Positions 1 through 7,565 of a DNA stretch of 64,000 nt are shown here, in pieces. Position 1 is the first letter of the stretch, and every line of letters begins with the position of its first letter. The stretch covers positions 310,001-374,000 of the forward strand of contig NZ_MUJK01000003.1 in NCBI RefSeq assembly GCF_002906155.1, written 5' to 3'. The position numbers were made by a program, and so were the translations under genes. Origin of the DNA: Pseudomonas laurylsulfativorans. Lineage in GTDB: Bacteria > Pseudomonadota > Gammaproteobacteria > Pseudomonadales > Pseudomonadaceae. Below the pieces are notes generated by a model, which worked only from the letters and a program-made list of their open reading frames with translations, was not told the DNA's origin and did no database searches.

Positions 1-452
1 TTCAGCACATGTTGCATGCCCGGTTGGTCCCAGACGTGATCCTCGCTGATTCGCTGCAACCGATCGGCATGCCAGCGATACACCCGACAATCGCCGACAT
101 GGGCCAGGGTAAAGCGCCGGCCGCGCAGGACCAGCGCACTGAGGGTGGTCAGCAGCGGTTGTCCGCCGCCATTGGCCTGCAACCAGCGGTTCTGCGCCAG
201 TAGCAGGCGATCAAGTGCCTGTGCCACGCCCCAGGTTTCCGGCGTGGCGTAGTAATCCAGTGCCAGGGCCTGCAGCGTCGAGCGGGCAGCCAGGCCGCCA
301 TCGGCGCACTGGCTGACACCGTCGGCGATGGCGAACAGATATCCTTTGCTCGCCGCCAGCGCCGGGCCTGGCGTGACCAGGCGCAGGGCATCCTGATTTT
401 CCTCGCGCGGACCGATGGCGCTGGCTTCGGCGAAACTCAGTTGCAGGCTCAT
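1..452 (-). CDS. PP2C-type phosphatase domain, N-terminus of a bifunctional Ser/Thr kinase/phosphatase (partial)
   Basis: The first 150 residues are visible and the frame runs off the window edge. They contain a PP2C phosphatase fold: GPREENQDA near residue 13 (metal-binding region), FAIADGV near residue 40, and TTLSALVLRGRRF followed by AHVGDCRVYRW. In Pseudomonas a protein with an N-terminal PP2C domain and a C-terminal Hanks-type kinase is encoded between nasA and nirB, so that is the probable full gene; the kinase part lies outside the window. The ATG at 452 is 7 bases after the nasA stop codon, so the two are probably co-transcribed in the nitrate assimilation operon. Its role there is not established by the sequence. 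Confidence 0.8.
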   Translation of the reverse strand, partial: MSLQLSFAEASAIGPREENQDALRLVTPGPALAASKGYLFAIADGVSQCADGGLAARSTLQALALDYYATPETWGVAQALDRLLLAQNRWLQANGGGQPLLTTLSALVLRGRRFTLAHVGDCRVYRWHADRLQRISEDHVWDQPGMQHVL

Positions 453-459
453 CGAGACG

Positions 460-1671
460 TCAGACCCGCGCAGCCGTCACGGCGGCCGAACCCCAGGTGG
501 TTCTCCAGCGCCGTTTTACACCGTGCAGACCGAACCAGGCCAGTACGCCAAGGCTGGCGAACAACCACAGCGCCAGTTGATAGCTGCCGGTGCTTTGTTT
601 GATCGCACCCATGCCGGCCGCGAGGGCAAACCCGCCGATGCCGCCGGCCATGCCGATCAGGCCGGTCATCACGCCGATTTCCCGGCGAAAACGCTGCGGC
701 ACCAACTGGAATACCGCGCCATTGCCTGCACCCAGACCGAGCATGGTGCAGACGAAAAGTGCGAGGGCGGCGTAGGAATTCGGCAGGTTGAAACCAACTG
801 CGGTAATGCAGATCGCCGCGACGGTGTACATCGCCAACAAGGTTCGAATGCCACCGAAACGGTCGGCCAGCGCACCGCCCAAGGGGCGCATCAGGCTGCC
901 ACCGAACACGCAGGCGGCGGTGTAGTAACCGGCAGTGACCGGGCTCAGGCCGTACTGGTCGTTGAAGTAACCGGGCAGGGCGCTGGCCAGGCCGATGAAG
1001 CCGCCGAACGTCACGCTGTAGAAAAACATGAACCACCAGCTGTCACGATCACCCAGGGCCTTGAAGTAGTCAGCCATTGACTTGGCTTTTGGCCGCTCGG
1101 GAGCGTTTTTGGCCAGCCAGGCGAAGACGATCAGGGCCAGAATCAGCGGAATCAGGGCAAACCCGAATACGTTGCTCCAACCAAACGCCGCCGCCAGCAC
1201 CGGGGCGATCAAGGCGGCGAACACCGTTCCTGAGTTCCCCGCGCCGGCGATACCCATGGCCTTGCCTTGATGCTGCGGCGGATACCACTGCGAGGCCAGG
1301 GGCAGGGCGACGGCGAAAGAAGCGCCGGCCATGCCGAGGAACAGACCCAGCAGCAATGCTTGCTCGTAGCTGTGGATACCGAGTTTCCAGGCGCCGAACA
1401 GCGCGCAGATCACGATGACCTGACCGATCAGGCCGGCGGTTTTGGGCGACAGCCGATCAGCCAGCATCCCCATCACGAAGCGCAACACCGCCCCGGCGAG
1501 AATGGGCGTGGCGACCACCAGCCCGCGTTGCTGTGTCGTCAGGTGCAGGTCGGCGGCGATTTGCACCGCCAAGGGGCCGAGCAGGTACCAGACCATGAAG
1601 CTCAGGTCGAAATAGAGGAAGGCTGCGAACAATGTGGGGGTATGGCCGGATTTCCAGAAGCTTGAATTCAT
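460..1671 (-). CDS. nasA: Nitrate/nitrite transporter, MFS superfamily
   Basis: Inner-membrane major facilitator protein of 403 residues with about twelve hydrophobic segments, of the NarK/NasA nitrate-nitrite porter family. Glycine-rich segments (for example GMAGASFAVALPLAS and AGAGNSGTVFAALIAPVLA) resemble the nitrate signature motifs of that family. The ATG at 1671 was chosen because a GAGGTG ribosome binding site lies just upstream and the family-like N-terminus begins there. An upstream in-frame start would add 32 low-complexity residues. Its neighbours nasT and nasS and the leader at 1772-1885 indicate assimilatory nitrate uptake controlled by nitrogen limitation and by nitrate through NasT antitermination. 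Confidence 0.88.
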   Translation of the reverse strand: MNSSFWKSGHTPTLFAAFLYFDLSFMVWYLLGPLAVQIAADLHLTTQQRGLVVATPILAGAVLRFVMGMLADRLSPKTAGLIGQVIVICALFGAWKLGIHSYEQALLLGLFLGMAGASFAVALPLASQWYPPQHQGKAMGIAGAGNSGTVFAALIAPVLAAAFGWSNVFGFALIPLILALIVFAWLAKNAPERPKAKSMADYFKALGDRDSWWFMFFYSVTFGGFIGLASALPGYFNDQYGLSPVTAGYYTAACVFGGSLMRPLGGALADRFGGIRTLLAMYTVAAICITAVGFNLPNSYAALALFVCTMLGLGAGNGAVFQLVPQRFRREIGVMTGLIGMAGGIGGFALAAGMGAIKQSTGSYQLALWLFASLGVLAWFGLHGVKRRWRTTWGSAAVTAARV

Positions 1672-1771
1672 CGCGCACCTCAGCTGTGAAGAGTCTCGGA
1701 AGGAGTCATGAGCTTGCAGGTGGGGCGCCGCTACGGCCGCACCACCGGCCCCGTGCTGTGGGGCCAAAACG

Positions 1772-1838
1772 AAAAAACGCCGCCACCCGATCCGCCAAGG
1801 GCAAATGAGGTGAGCGACGTCTTTGTCGTAGGTGGGGC
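1772..1838 (-). terminator. Leader terminator upstream of nasA
   Basis: On the minus strand GCCCCACC (1838-1831) can pair with GGTGGCGGC (1787-1779), giving 8 base pairs with one bulged C, followed by G and six T residues (1777-1772). The 5' arm overlaps the 3' arm of hairpin P1 and the linker of the ANTAR target, so terminator and ANTAR structure exclude each other. This is the arrangement expected for NasT-type antitermination. The loop is long (about 43 bases), so the exact terminator fold is an inference. Confidence 0.6.
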
Positions 1839-1855
1839 AACCGCCGTTGGTTACC
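1815..1855 (-). promoter_or_regulatory. ANTAR-target leader RNA: two hexaloop hairpins
   Basis: P1 (1855-1836) has a 7-bp stem and the hexaloop AACGGC. A 7-nt linker follows, then P2 (1828-1815) with a 4-bp stem and the hexaloop AAAGAC. Both loops have A at position 1 and G at position 4, the known signature of RNA bound by ANTAR-domain antiterminators such as NasR, NasT and EutV. It lies just downstream of the predicted sigma-54 start site and upstream of nasA, and nasT encodes an ANTAR protein. The match to the described dual-hairpin motif is seen directly; binding is inferred. Confidence 0.82.
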
Positions 1856-1869
1856 TGTATCGATTACTT

Positions 1870-1885
1870 AGCGAGATTTGTGCCA
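1870..1885 (-). promoter_or_regulatory. Sigma-54 (RpoN) promoter of nasA
   Basis: On the minus strand TGGCAC-AAATC-TCGCT carries the GG and GC dinucleotides at the correct spacing of a -24/-12 promoter (consensus TGGCAC-N5-TTGCW). Transcription would start near 1859, four bases before ANTAR hairpin P1. RpoN control fits nitrogen-limited expression of nitrate assimilation. Confidence 0.75.
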
Positions 1886-1910
1886 ACACTCGAAATCGAG
1901 CCGCTGCCAT

Positions 1911-1987
1911 TCGCGAGCAGGCTCGCTCCCACAAGGGCGTTGCGTTGAACACAAATCACCTGTGGGAGCGGGCTTGCTCGCGAAGGC
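1911..1987. repeat. REPIN (paired inverted REP elements)
   Basis: Two REP arms in opposite orientation, TCGCGAGCAGGCTCGCTCCC and TGTGGGAGCGGGCTTGCTCG, are separated by about 30 bases. It lies between the nasT stop and the nasA promoter and may form the 3' end of the nasST message. Confidence 0.85.
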
Positions 1988-2010
1988 GATAGAACATTCA
2001 CCACAGGGTT

Positions 2011-2586
2011 TCAACCGAGCAATTCACTCATGGCAATAATCTGCTCCGCCACTTGAATCAGCTTCTGCTGGCGGCTCATCGCCTGGCGGCGCATCAGGGT
2101 GTAGGCCTCTTCCTCATTGCAGTCCTTCATTTTCATCAGCAGCCCTTTGGCCAGCTCGATGCGCTTGCGCTCGGCCAATTGCTGGTCGCGGGCATGCAAT
2201 TGGGCTCGCAAGGCCTGGTCGCTTTCAAAGCGCGCCATGGCCACATCGAGAATCGGCTGCAGGCGTTGTGCGTGAATGCCTTCGACAATGTAGGCACTGA
2301 CCCCGGACTTGATCGCCTGGCGCATCACATCGGGGTCATGTTCGTCGGTAAACATCACAATCGGTCGTGGCTGGTCGCGAGTCACCAGCACCACTTGTTC
2401 CATGACATCGCGCCCCGGTGACTCGGTATCGATCAGAATCACATCCGGACGCACCGTTTCGACGCGTTCGGGCAAGTCGATGGTCAGGCCGGATTCATCG
2501 ATCACTTCGAATCCGGCCTCGGTCAGGGCGGCCTTCAGGCGTCCGACTTTTTTCGCGGTGTCGTTGATCAGCAGGATACGCAGCAT
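2011..2586 (-). CDS. nasT: NasT, ANTAR-domain response regulator (transcription antiterminator)
   Basis: A 191-residue protein: a CheY-like receiver (residues 1-115, beginning MLRILLINDTAKKVGRLKAAL) and a C-terminal ANTAR RNA-binding domain (about 130-188, containing AKGLLMKMKDCNEEEAYTLMRRQAM). In the known NasS-NasT system NasT binds paired hexaloop hairpins and prevents termination in nitrate assimilation leaders, and NasS holds it inactive without nitrate or nitrite. Such a leader is present upstream of nasA at 1815-1855. An AGGAGA ribosome binding site precedes the ATG. It lies 15 bases after nasS and is surely in one operon with it. Confidence 0.92.
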   Translation of the reverse strand: MLRILLINDTAKKVGRLKAALTEAGFEVIDESGLTIDLPERVETVRPDVILIDTESPGRDVMEQVVLVTRDQPRPIVMFTDEHDPDVMRQAIKSGVSAYIVEGIHAQRLQPILDVAMARFESDQALRAQLHARDQQLAERKRIELAKGLLMKMKDCNEEEAYTLMRRQAMSRQQKLIQVAEQIIAMSELLG

Positions 2587-2601
2587 GTTCGTGGTCTCCT
2601 G

Positions 2602-3813
2602 TCAGCGGCTGGCGGATCGGTGCGAGCTGTCGCTCATGGCGTGCAGTTTGAAGCTGCGGGCATAACCGGCCGGGTCCGAGCCGTCCCAGATTTTGCCGTC
2701 GATCAACTGACTGCTGCGCATTTCCTCGGCTGACGCATTGACGCCGACGGCACTGGCAGCCTCACGGTAGAGGTCCAGTTGCTGCACTTGCCGGGCCACC
2801 GCGAGATAGTCAGGGTCCTCACGTAACAGGCCCCAACGGCGGAACTGGGTCATGAACCACATGCCGTCGGACAGGTACGGCAGGTTGACCTCGCCATTCC
2901 CGTGCAAGCGCAGCGCGTGCGGGTCTTGCCAGCGATGGCCAAGACCGTCGGCATATTCGCCCAGTAGGCGCGGTTCGATGCAGTCCAGTGGTGCGTCAAG
3001 GTACTGCTCGGCACTGAGCAATTGTGCAGTGCTGCGACGGTTCTCGGTGCTTTCTTCGATGAAGCGACTGGCCTCCAGAACCGCCATCACCAATGCCCGG
3101 GCGGTATTGGGGTATTGCTCGACGAACGCGCGGGTGCAGCCGAGGACCTTTTCCGGGTGATCGGGCCAAAGGGTCTGGGTTGTGGCCAGGGTAAACCCCA
3201 GCTCCTGCTGCACGGCGCTGGCAGACCAGGGTTCGCCGACGCAGAACCCGTCGATACGTCCGGCTCGCAGGTGCGCGACCATTTGCGGTGGCGGCACCAC
3301 CACGCTGTCGACATCCAGTAGCGGATGAATGCCCTGGGCGGCGAGCCAGTAATACAACCACATGGCGTGGGTGCCAGTAGGAAACGTCTGAGCGAAGGTG
3401 AGTTTTGGGCGAGTTTGGTGCACGTGCCGGTCCAGTGCCTCAGGACTGGTCACCCCCAGTGCTTGCAAGCCGCGGGACAGGTTGATGCTCTGGCCGTTCT
3501 GATTCAGGCCCATCAACACGGCCATGTCGGTCGCGGCCACGCCACCAATGCCCAGGTGTACCGCGTAAATCAGACCATAGAGGCTGTGGGCGGCATCGAG
3601 TTCGCCGTTGACCAGTTTGTCCCGCAGATTGGCCCAGGACGATTGGCGCTTGAGGTTCAGGGTCAGGCCATAGGGTTGGGCGAAACCCTGAGTGGCGGCG
3701 ACCACCACCGAGGCGCAGTCGCTCAAGGCCATGAAACCGAGATTGATTTCGGTTTTTTCCGGGGCATCGCTGCCATTGACCCAGGCCAGAGGGCCGGCTG
3801 ACGGTTCGTTCAT
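2602..3813 (-). CDS. nasS: NasS, nitrate/nitrite sensor protein
   Basis: A 403-residue protein of the NrtA/CmpA-type nitrate-binding family, without an obvious signal peptide, consistent with a cytoplasmic sensor rather than a transport component. The segment NLGFMALSDCASVVVAATQG and the later GFCVGEPWSASAV are typical of the family. It is known to bind NasT and release it when nitrate or nitrite binds. The ATG at 3813 has an AAGGTG site 7 bases upstream; a longer frame reaching 3942 would add 43 residues without family character and would begin close to the predicted promoter start site. It is transcribed divergently from the secretion island. Confidence 0.9.
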   Translation of the reverse strand: MNEPSAGPLAWVNGSDAPEKTEINLGFMALSDCASVVVAATQGFAQPYGLTLNLKRQSSWANLRDKLVNGELDAAHSLYGLIYAVHLGIGGVAATDMAVLMGLNQNGQSINLSRGLQALGVTSPEALDRHVHQTRPKLTFAQTFPTGTHAMWLYYWLAAQGIHPLLDVDSVVVPPPQMVAHLRAGRIDGFCVGEPWSASAVQQELGFTLATTQTLWPDHPEKVLGCTRAFVEQYPNTARALVMAVLEASRFIEESTENRRSTAQLLSAEQYLDAPLDCIEPRLLGEYADGLGHRWQDPHALRLHGNGEVNLPYLSDGMWFMTQFRRWGLLREDPDYLAVARQVQQLDLYREAASAVGVNASAEEMRSSQLIDGKIWDGSDPAGYARSFKLHAMSDSSHRSASR

Positions 3814-3932
3814 CGATTTCACACCTTGCAAAAAAAACGTCGTTCCAGATCCTGCACGAGCAAGGCCGGGTGACGACGTCATTGTCCTGGTACGCATTCC
3901 GCCATTGGTTTGCGTGCTGATGCGTGAAAGGG

Positions 3933-3948
3933 TGCAAGGCATATGCCA
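3933..3948 (-). promoter_or_regulatory. Sigma-54 (RpoN) promoter of nasS-nasT
   Basis: The minus-strand sequence TGGCAT-ATGCC-TTGCA matches the -24/-12 consensus at all but one listed position, with the correct GG-N10-GC spacing. The predicted start near 3922 leaves about 109 bases of leader before the nasS ATG. No clear NtrC site was found upstream by eye. Confidence 0.72.
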
Positions 3949-4039
3949 GCCCGGATTTCATCATGTTTGCATCAGGATTCGACACGCCCCGTCCTACATC
4001 CTGCCGGCCTACATTGTCAGGCCGCGAAAGGAGGTTGGC

Positions 4040-4774
4040 GTGCCCATCCAATCACTACACGCCACACGTGCCACTCATACCCGCTCCTGCGAGCGGCTGC
4101 TGCATCTGCATGTAGACCAGTCCGCCGTTTGTCTGGCCCCGGCGCAGTGCGTCCCGGCCTGCTGCCTGCCGATGGGCTGGGAAGGGCTGATTGCGGTGAC
4201 CAGCGGATTTGAGGTCAACGGCAGTATGCCGACCCTGCCCATTGCCCAGGCACCGCTGGTGAAATTGCAGGTGTTCATCGATCTGGGCCATGGGCCGATC
4301 ACTCAACGAGACCGTCAGGCACCTTGGGCGGCATTGCCAGTGCCTTTTTCACAGGTTCAGTCGGAACAGGCGCTAGAGCGCTGGTACCTCGAGCAGGCGA
4401 TGGCTGGCAGTGCGGCCTACCAGGCTTTTGCCAGTGTGTTGCGGCGGACTGAGAGATACGGGCTTGTGCGCTTTTTGCTGGATCAGGGCACCCACAGCGA
4501 AAAACTGACCAACCTGGCGCCGCGCTATGGGGTGTCGGTGTCGCATTTTCGTCGATTGTGCCGGCAGGCGCTCGGTACGGCGCCCAAGCCTGCATTGCGC
4601 GGTTGGCGGACGGCCCAGGCGCTGTTGAATATGAGTCTGCAAAACAGTTCCCTGACGGATCTGGCGCTGGAGTTCGGTTTTGCCTCTTCTTCGCATTTCT
4701 CCAAGGAAGTTCGCGAACTGGTGGGTTTCACCCCCAGCAGCCTGGCCGACATTACCTACCTTCCAGGCAAGTGA
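4040..4774 (+). CDS. invF: InvF-like AraC/XylS-family transcriptional activator
   Basis: A 244-residue regulator with a C-terminal AraC DNA-binding domain (about residues 145-240): two helix-turn-helix units, LTNLAPRYGVSVSHFRRLCR and LTDLALEFGFASSSHFSKEV. The position directly before sctC is that of Salmonella invF, whose product activates sicA and effector genes together with the chaperone SicA. The GTG at 4040 was chosen because AAAGGAGG (4027-4034) lies at ideal spacing; there is a small inverted repeat (CGGCCT/AGGCCG) just before it. It is the first gene of the island and is divergent from nasS. Confidence 0.85.
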   Translation: MPIQSLHATRATHTRSCERLLHLHVDQSAVCLAPAQCVPACCLPMGWEGLIAVTSGFEVNGSMPTLPIAQAPLVKLQVFIDLGHGPITQRDRQAPWAALPVPFSQVQSEQALERWYLEQAMAGSAAYQAFASVLRRTERYGLVRFLLDQGTHSEKLTNLAPRYGVSVSHFRRLCRQALGTAPKPALRGWRTAQALLNMSLQNSSLTDLALEFGFASSSHFSKEVRELVGFTPSSLADITYLPGK

Positions 4775-4778
4775 ACCG

Positions 4779-6434
4779 ATGAACCACGCCGTTCAATCCT
4801 TGTATGTTTTGCCCTTCTGGCTGGCTGCCCTATTGATGCTGGTGCCCTGTACGGTGCGGGCGAATGCCGATCAATACGTGGCTCGCGAACAGAGTGTGCG
4901 CACGTTTTTTTCGGAGTTGTCCGGGCCGTTGGGCAAACCGGTGATCATCAGCAAGGCTGCCTCGGCCAAGCGGATCTCCGGCAGCTTTGACCTGCGCGCG
5001 CCGCAACGGACCTTCGAGCGGGTCAGCGCACAGATGGGGTTGATCTGGTACAGCGATGGCCAGGCGATCTATCTGTATGACGCCGCGGAAGTGAAAAGCT
5101 CGATGATGTCGCTGCAGACCCTGACCGTGGCCAGGCTCCAGGCGTTTCTCGAGCGGTCCGGGCTGCTCGATGGCCGTTATCCATTGCGCCATGACGGCCA
5201 GCGTACGTTCCATGTGTCGGGACCGCCGATGTATGTCGATCTGGTGGTGCAAGCGGCCGGTCTTATGGATAACCAGCGCTCGGAACTGTTGCTGGGCAGG
5301 CAGCAGATCGGTGTTATCCAGGTGCACAACACTTTTGTCAGTGACCGTAAATACGAGCTGCGCGATGACAAGGTGACCCTTCCCGGGCTGGCCACCGTGA
5401 TCGAGGATCTGTTGCGCGGCGAGAAGCGCGAGGTCGAGCCGGCCGTGGCGCAAGCCCCGACACAGCGAGCGCAGGGGGCGATGCCGGCGTTTCCCCTGGA
5501 AGGCCTGGCGACCACATCCTCCGATCAGGACCCGACCGCACCGCAGATCATTGCCCGGGAGATGGCGGCCGGAAACATTCGCGTGGTGGCCTATCCGGAC
5601 ACCAACAGCCTGCTGGTCAAGGGCTTTCCGGAGCAGGTGCGCTTTATCGAGAATCTCGTGAGTGCACTGGACACGCCGAAACGACATGTGGAGTTGTCGT
5701 TGTGGATCATCGATTTGCACAAGGACGAACTCAATCAGTTGGGCATTAACTGGCAGGGCGCATTGAAGTCCAGCGGGACATTCACTGTATCGCTCAACGC
5801 CGGCTCAGCGACCACCCTTGATGGCGCTTCGTTCGTCGCCCAGGTCATGGCCCTGGAGCGCACCAACCGAGCGAATGTGGTCTCGCGTCCGGTGATCCTG
5901 ACACAAGAGAACGTGCCGGCGATCTTTGACAACAACCGCACGTTTTATGCCCCGCTGGTGGGGGAGCGCAGTGTCGATTTGCAGCACGTGACCTATGGCA
6001 CGCTCGTCAGCGTTCTGCCCCGTTTCGCCCAGGCGGACGAAATTGAAATGTCACTCAATATCGAAGACGGCAACGAAGTAGAAAAACCTGACCGGGACAA
6101 GCAACCCGGCAGTTTGCCAACGGTCGGGCGCACACGGATCAGCACGGTGGCGCGGGTGCCCCAGGGCAAGAGCCTGTTGGTCGGCGGTTTCACCCGCGAT
6201 GACAACAGCGAGCAAATCGGACGGATACCGGTACTGGGTTCGATTCCGTGGATCGGGCGATTGTTCAGTTATCGGCAGAACCGCTCGGCCAATACGGTGC
6301 GGGTGTTCCTGATTCAGCCCAAGGAAATTCTCGACGCCCTTGAGACCGCCGCGGTTGAGCCGGACGCGCGATTGCTGAGCCCGCAACAGCATGAACGGGT
6401 GCGTCGATCCTTTTTCCGGGCGACAGAAAAATGA
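4779..6434 (+). CDS. sctC: SctC (InvG family), type III outer-membrane secretin
   Basis: A 551-residue secretin precursor (InvG is 562). A signal peptide covers about residues 1-29 and ends near VRANA-DQ. N-terminal N0/N1 domains follow, then an N3-like domain (AAGNIRVVAYPDTNSLLVKG) and the C-terminal secretin core (about 320-535) with SLWIIDLHKDELNQLGINW and VPQGKSLLVGGFTRDD. It forms the outer ring of the needle complex. It starts 4 bases after invF. No invH-like pilotin gene is seen in the window, so secretin insertion must depend on another lipoprotein or proceed without one. Confidence 0.93.
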   Translation: MNHAVQSLYVLPFWLAALLMLVPCTVRANADQYVAREQSVRTFFSELSGPLGKPVIISKAASAKRISGSFDLRAPQRTFERVSAQMGLIWYSDGQAIYLYDAAEVKSSMMSLQTLTVARLQAFLERSGLLDGRYPLRHDGQRTFHVSGPPMYVDLVVQAAGLMDNQRSELLLGRQQIGVIQVHNTFVSDRKYELRDDKVTLPGLATVIEDLLRGEKREVEPAVAQAPTQRAQGAMPAFPLEGLATTSSDQDPTAPQIIAREMAAGNIRVVAYPDTNSLLVKGFPEQVRFIENLVSALDTPKRHVELSLWIIDLHKDELNQLGINWQGALKSSGTFTVSLNAGSATTLDGASFVAQVMALERTNRANVVSRPVILTQENVPAIFDNNRTFYAPLVGERSVDLQHVTYGTLVSVLPRFAQADEIEMSLNIEDGNEVEKPDRDKQPGSLPTVGRTRISTVARVPQGKSLLVGGFTRDDNSEQIGRIPVLGSIPWIGRLFSYRQNRSANTVRVFLIQPKEILDALETAAVEPDARLLSPQQHERVRRSFFRATEK

Positions 6435-7542
6435 TCCTGCCACCGATTTCCACCGGTGGGCGAGCGGCCCAGGCACGCTTGAATGCCGAGAAGGCCGCTC
6501 AGCATCCGCAACCGCAGGTCGAGGCAGAGCTTGATCTTGACGACGGCACAACGGTCGACGTGGCCCGGCGCTTTGTACAGATCAGCGATGAAATGTCCGC
6601 AGCCTTGACCCAGTTCCGTGGCCGGCGGCAGTTCGAACTCAAGTCCGATGCATTGACCGACTCCTTCGAAAGAGTCCTGGAGGACGATACCGTGCCCAAG
6701 GCACGGCAGGTGCTGAGCCTGGCGCGGCTGGCGGACAAGTCCAACAGCTGGTTGCTGCAGATGGTACGCAACCTGTTTCCCGACGATAGCGACCTGGCAT
6801 TGGTGCTGCGCGAACTGCTGCGCCGGAAAAAGCTCGAGATACGGACTCGTCAGCGGCTTGAAATGTTGCTGCAGACGGTGGTTGCCCAAGGCTCCCCCAA
6901 GCGCATGAGTGCCGGGATCAATACCGCCCTCAAAGCCAGAATGTTCGGTGCGAGCATGACGGTGCGCGCAGACATGTTGCGCGAGACCTACCGGGATTTT
7001 ATCGAGTCCGACAGCGGGTCGGTCAGTTGCTATCAGGACTGGATCGCGTTGTACGGTCCGTCGCAACGCAACGCAGCGCTGTGCTGGCCTTCATTGAGGC
7101 CGCATTGCTGACCGACATCAGCGCCCAGGACCCCAGTTGTTCGCACGTGGAGTTCGGTCAACTGCTGGCCCGGGTGAACGACCTCAAACGCCTGCGTTCA
7201 GCCGATGACCTGTTTATCCGCGGCCTGCTCGGTGATGCACTCATCTGCCGGCACAACCCCGATGAGCCCGACTGGCTGGTATTCCTGTTCGGTGTGCTGA
7301 CCTACCCCGATGATCTCGACCAGCTGTTGCTCGGCGTCCTGGGCGAGCGCGTGCTGTTGAGTGCGCACCATGAGCGTTCGATGGTGCTGCACAAAGTGCG
7401 CCGGCTCAGCCTGCAATTACCGGCGCCGCTGTTTGCCGATGAACAGGCGCCGCTGCGTCTGGCAGAGCAGTTCACGCGCCTGGCTGACATTGCCTATGCC
7501 CTCGAATGCATTGAGCGGCGTCGTCCCGGCGGCAGCTCATGA
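6431..7542 (+). pseudogene. sctW: SctW (InvE family) gatekeeper, split by a frameshift
   Basis: The gene starts at 6431, overlapping the sctC stop. The N-terminal part reads to a stop at 7111 (226 residues), but the family sequence continues in another frame to 7542 (AFIEAALLTDISAQDPSCSH). The switch coincides with an exact tandem repeat, GCAAC-GCAAC-GC, at 7063-7074. Removing one 5-base copy joins the parts as PSQRSAVLAFIEA and gives 368 residues, close to the 372 of Salmonella InvE. SctW normally orders secretion of translocators before effectors. In this strain it would be truncated unless the duplication is a sequencing error or is bypassed. A TTG at 7027 could start the second part separately, but no good ribosome binding site is seen. 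Confidence 0.82.
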
Positions 7543-7565
7543 CTTTTTCCCGGAACTGACCCGTC

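Noticed and set aside
3814..3942. Longer nasS frame starting at 3942
   Set aside because: It would begin close to the predicted sigma-54 promoter start site and add 43 residues of no family character; a good ribosome binding site exists at the 3813 ATG.
7027..7542. Second part of sctW as an independent gene starting with TTG at 7027
   Set aside because: There is no good ribosome binding site, the first 14 residues are out of family, and a single 5-bp duplication explains the split better.
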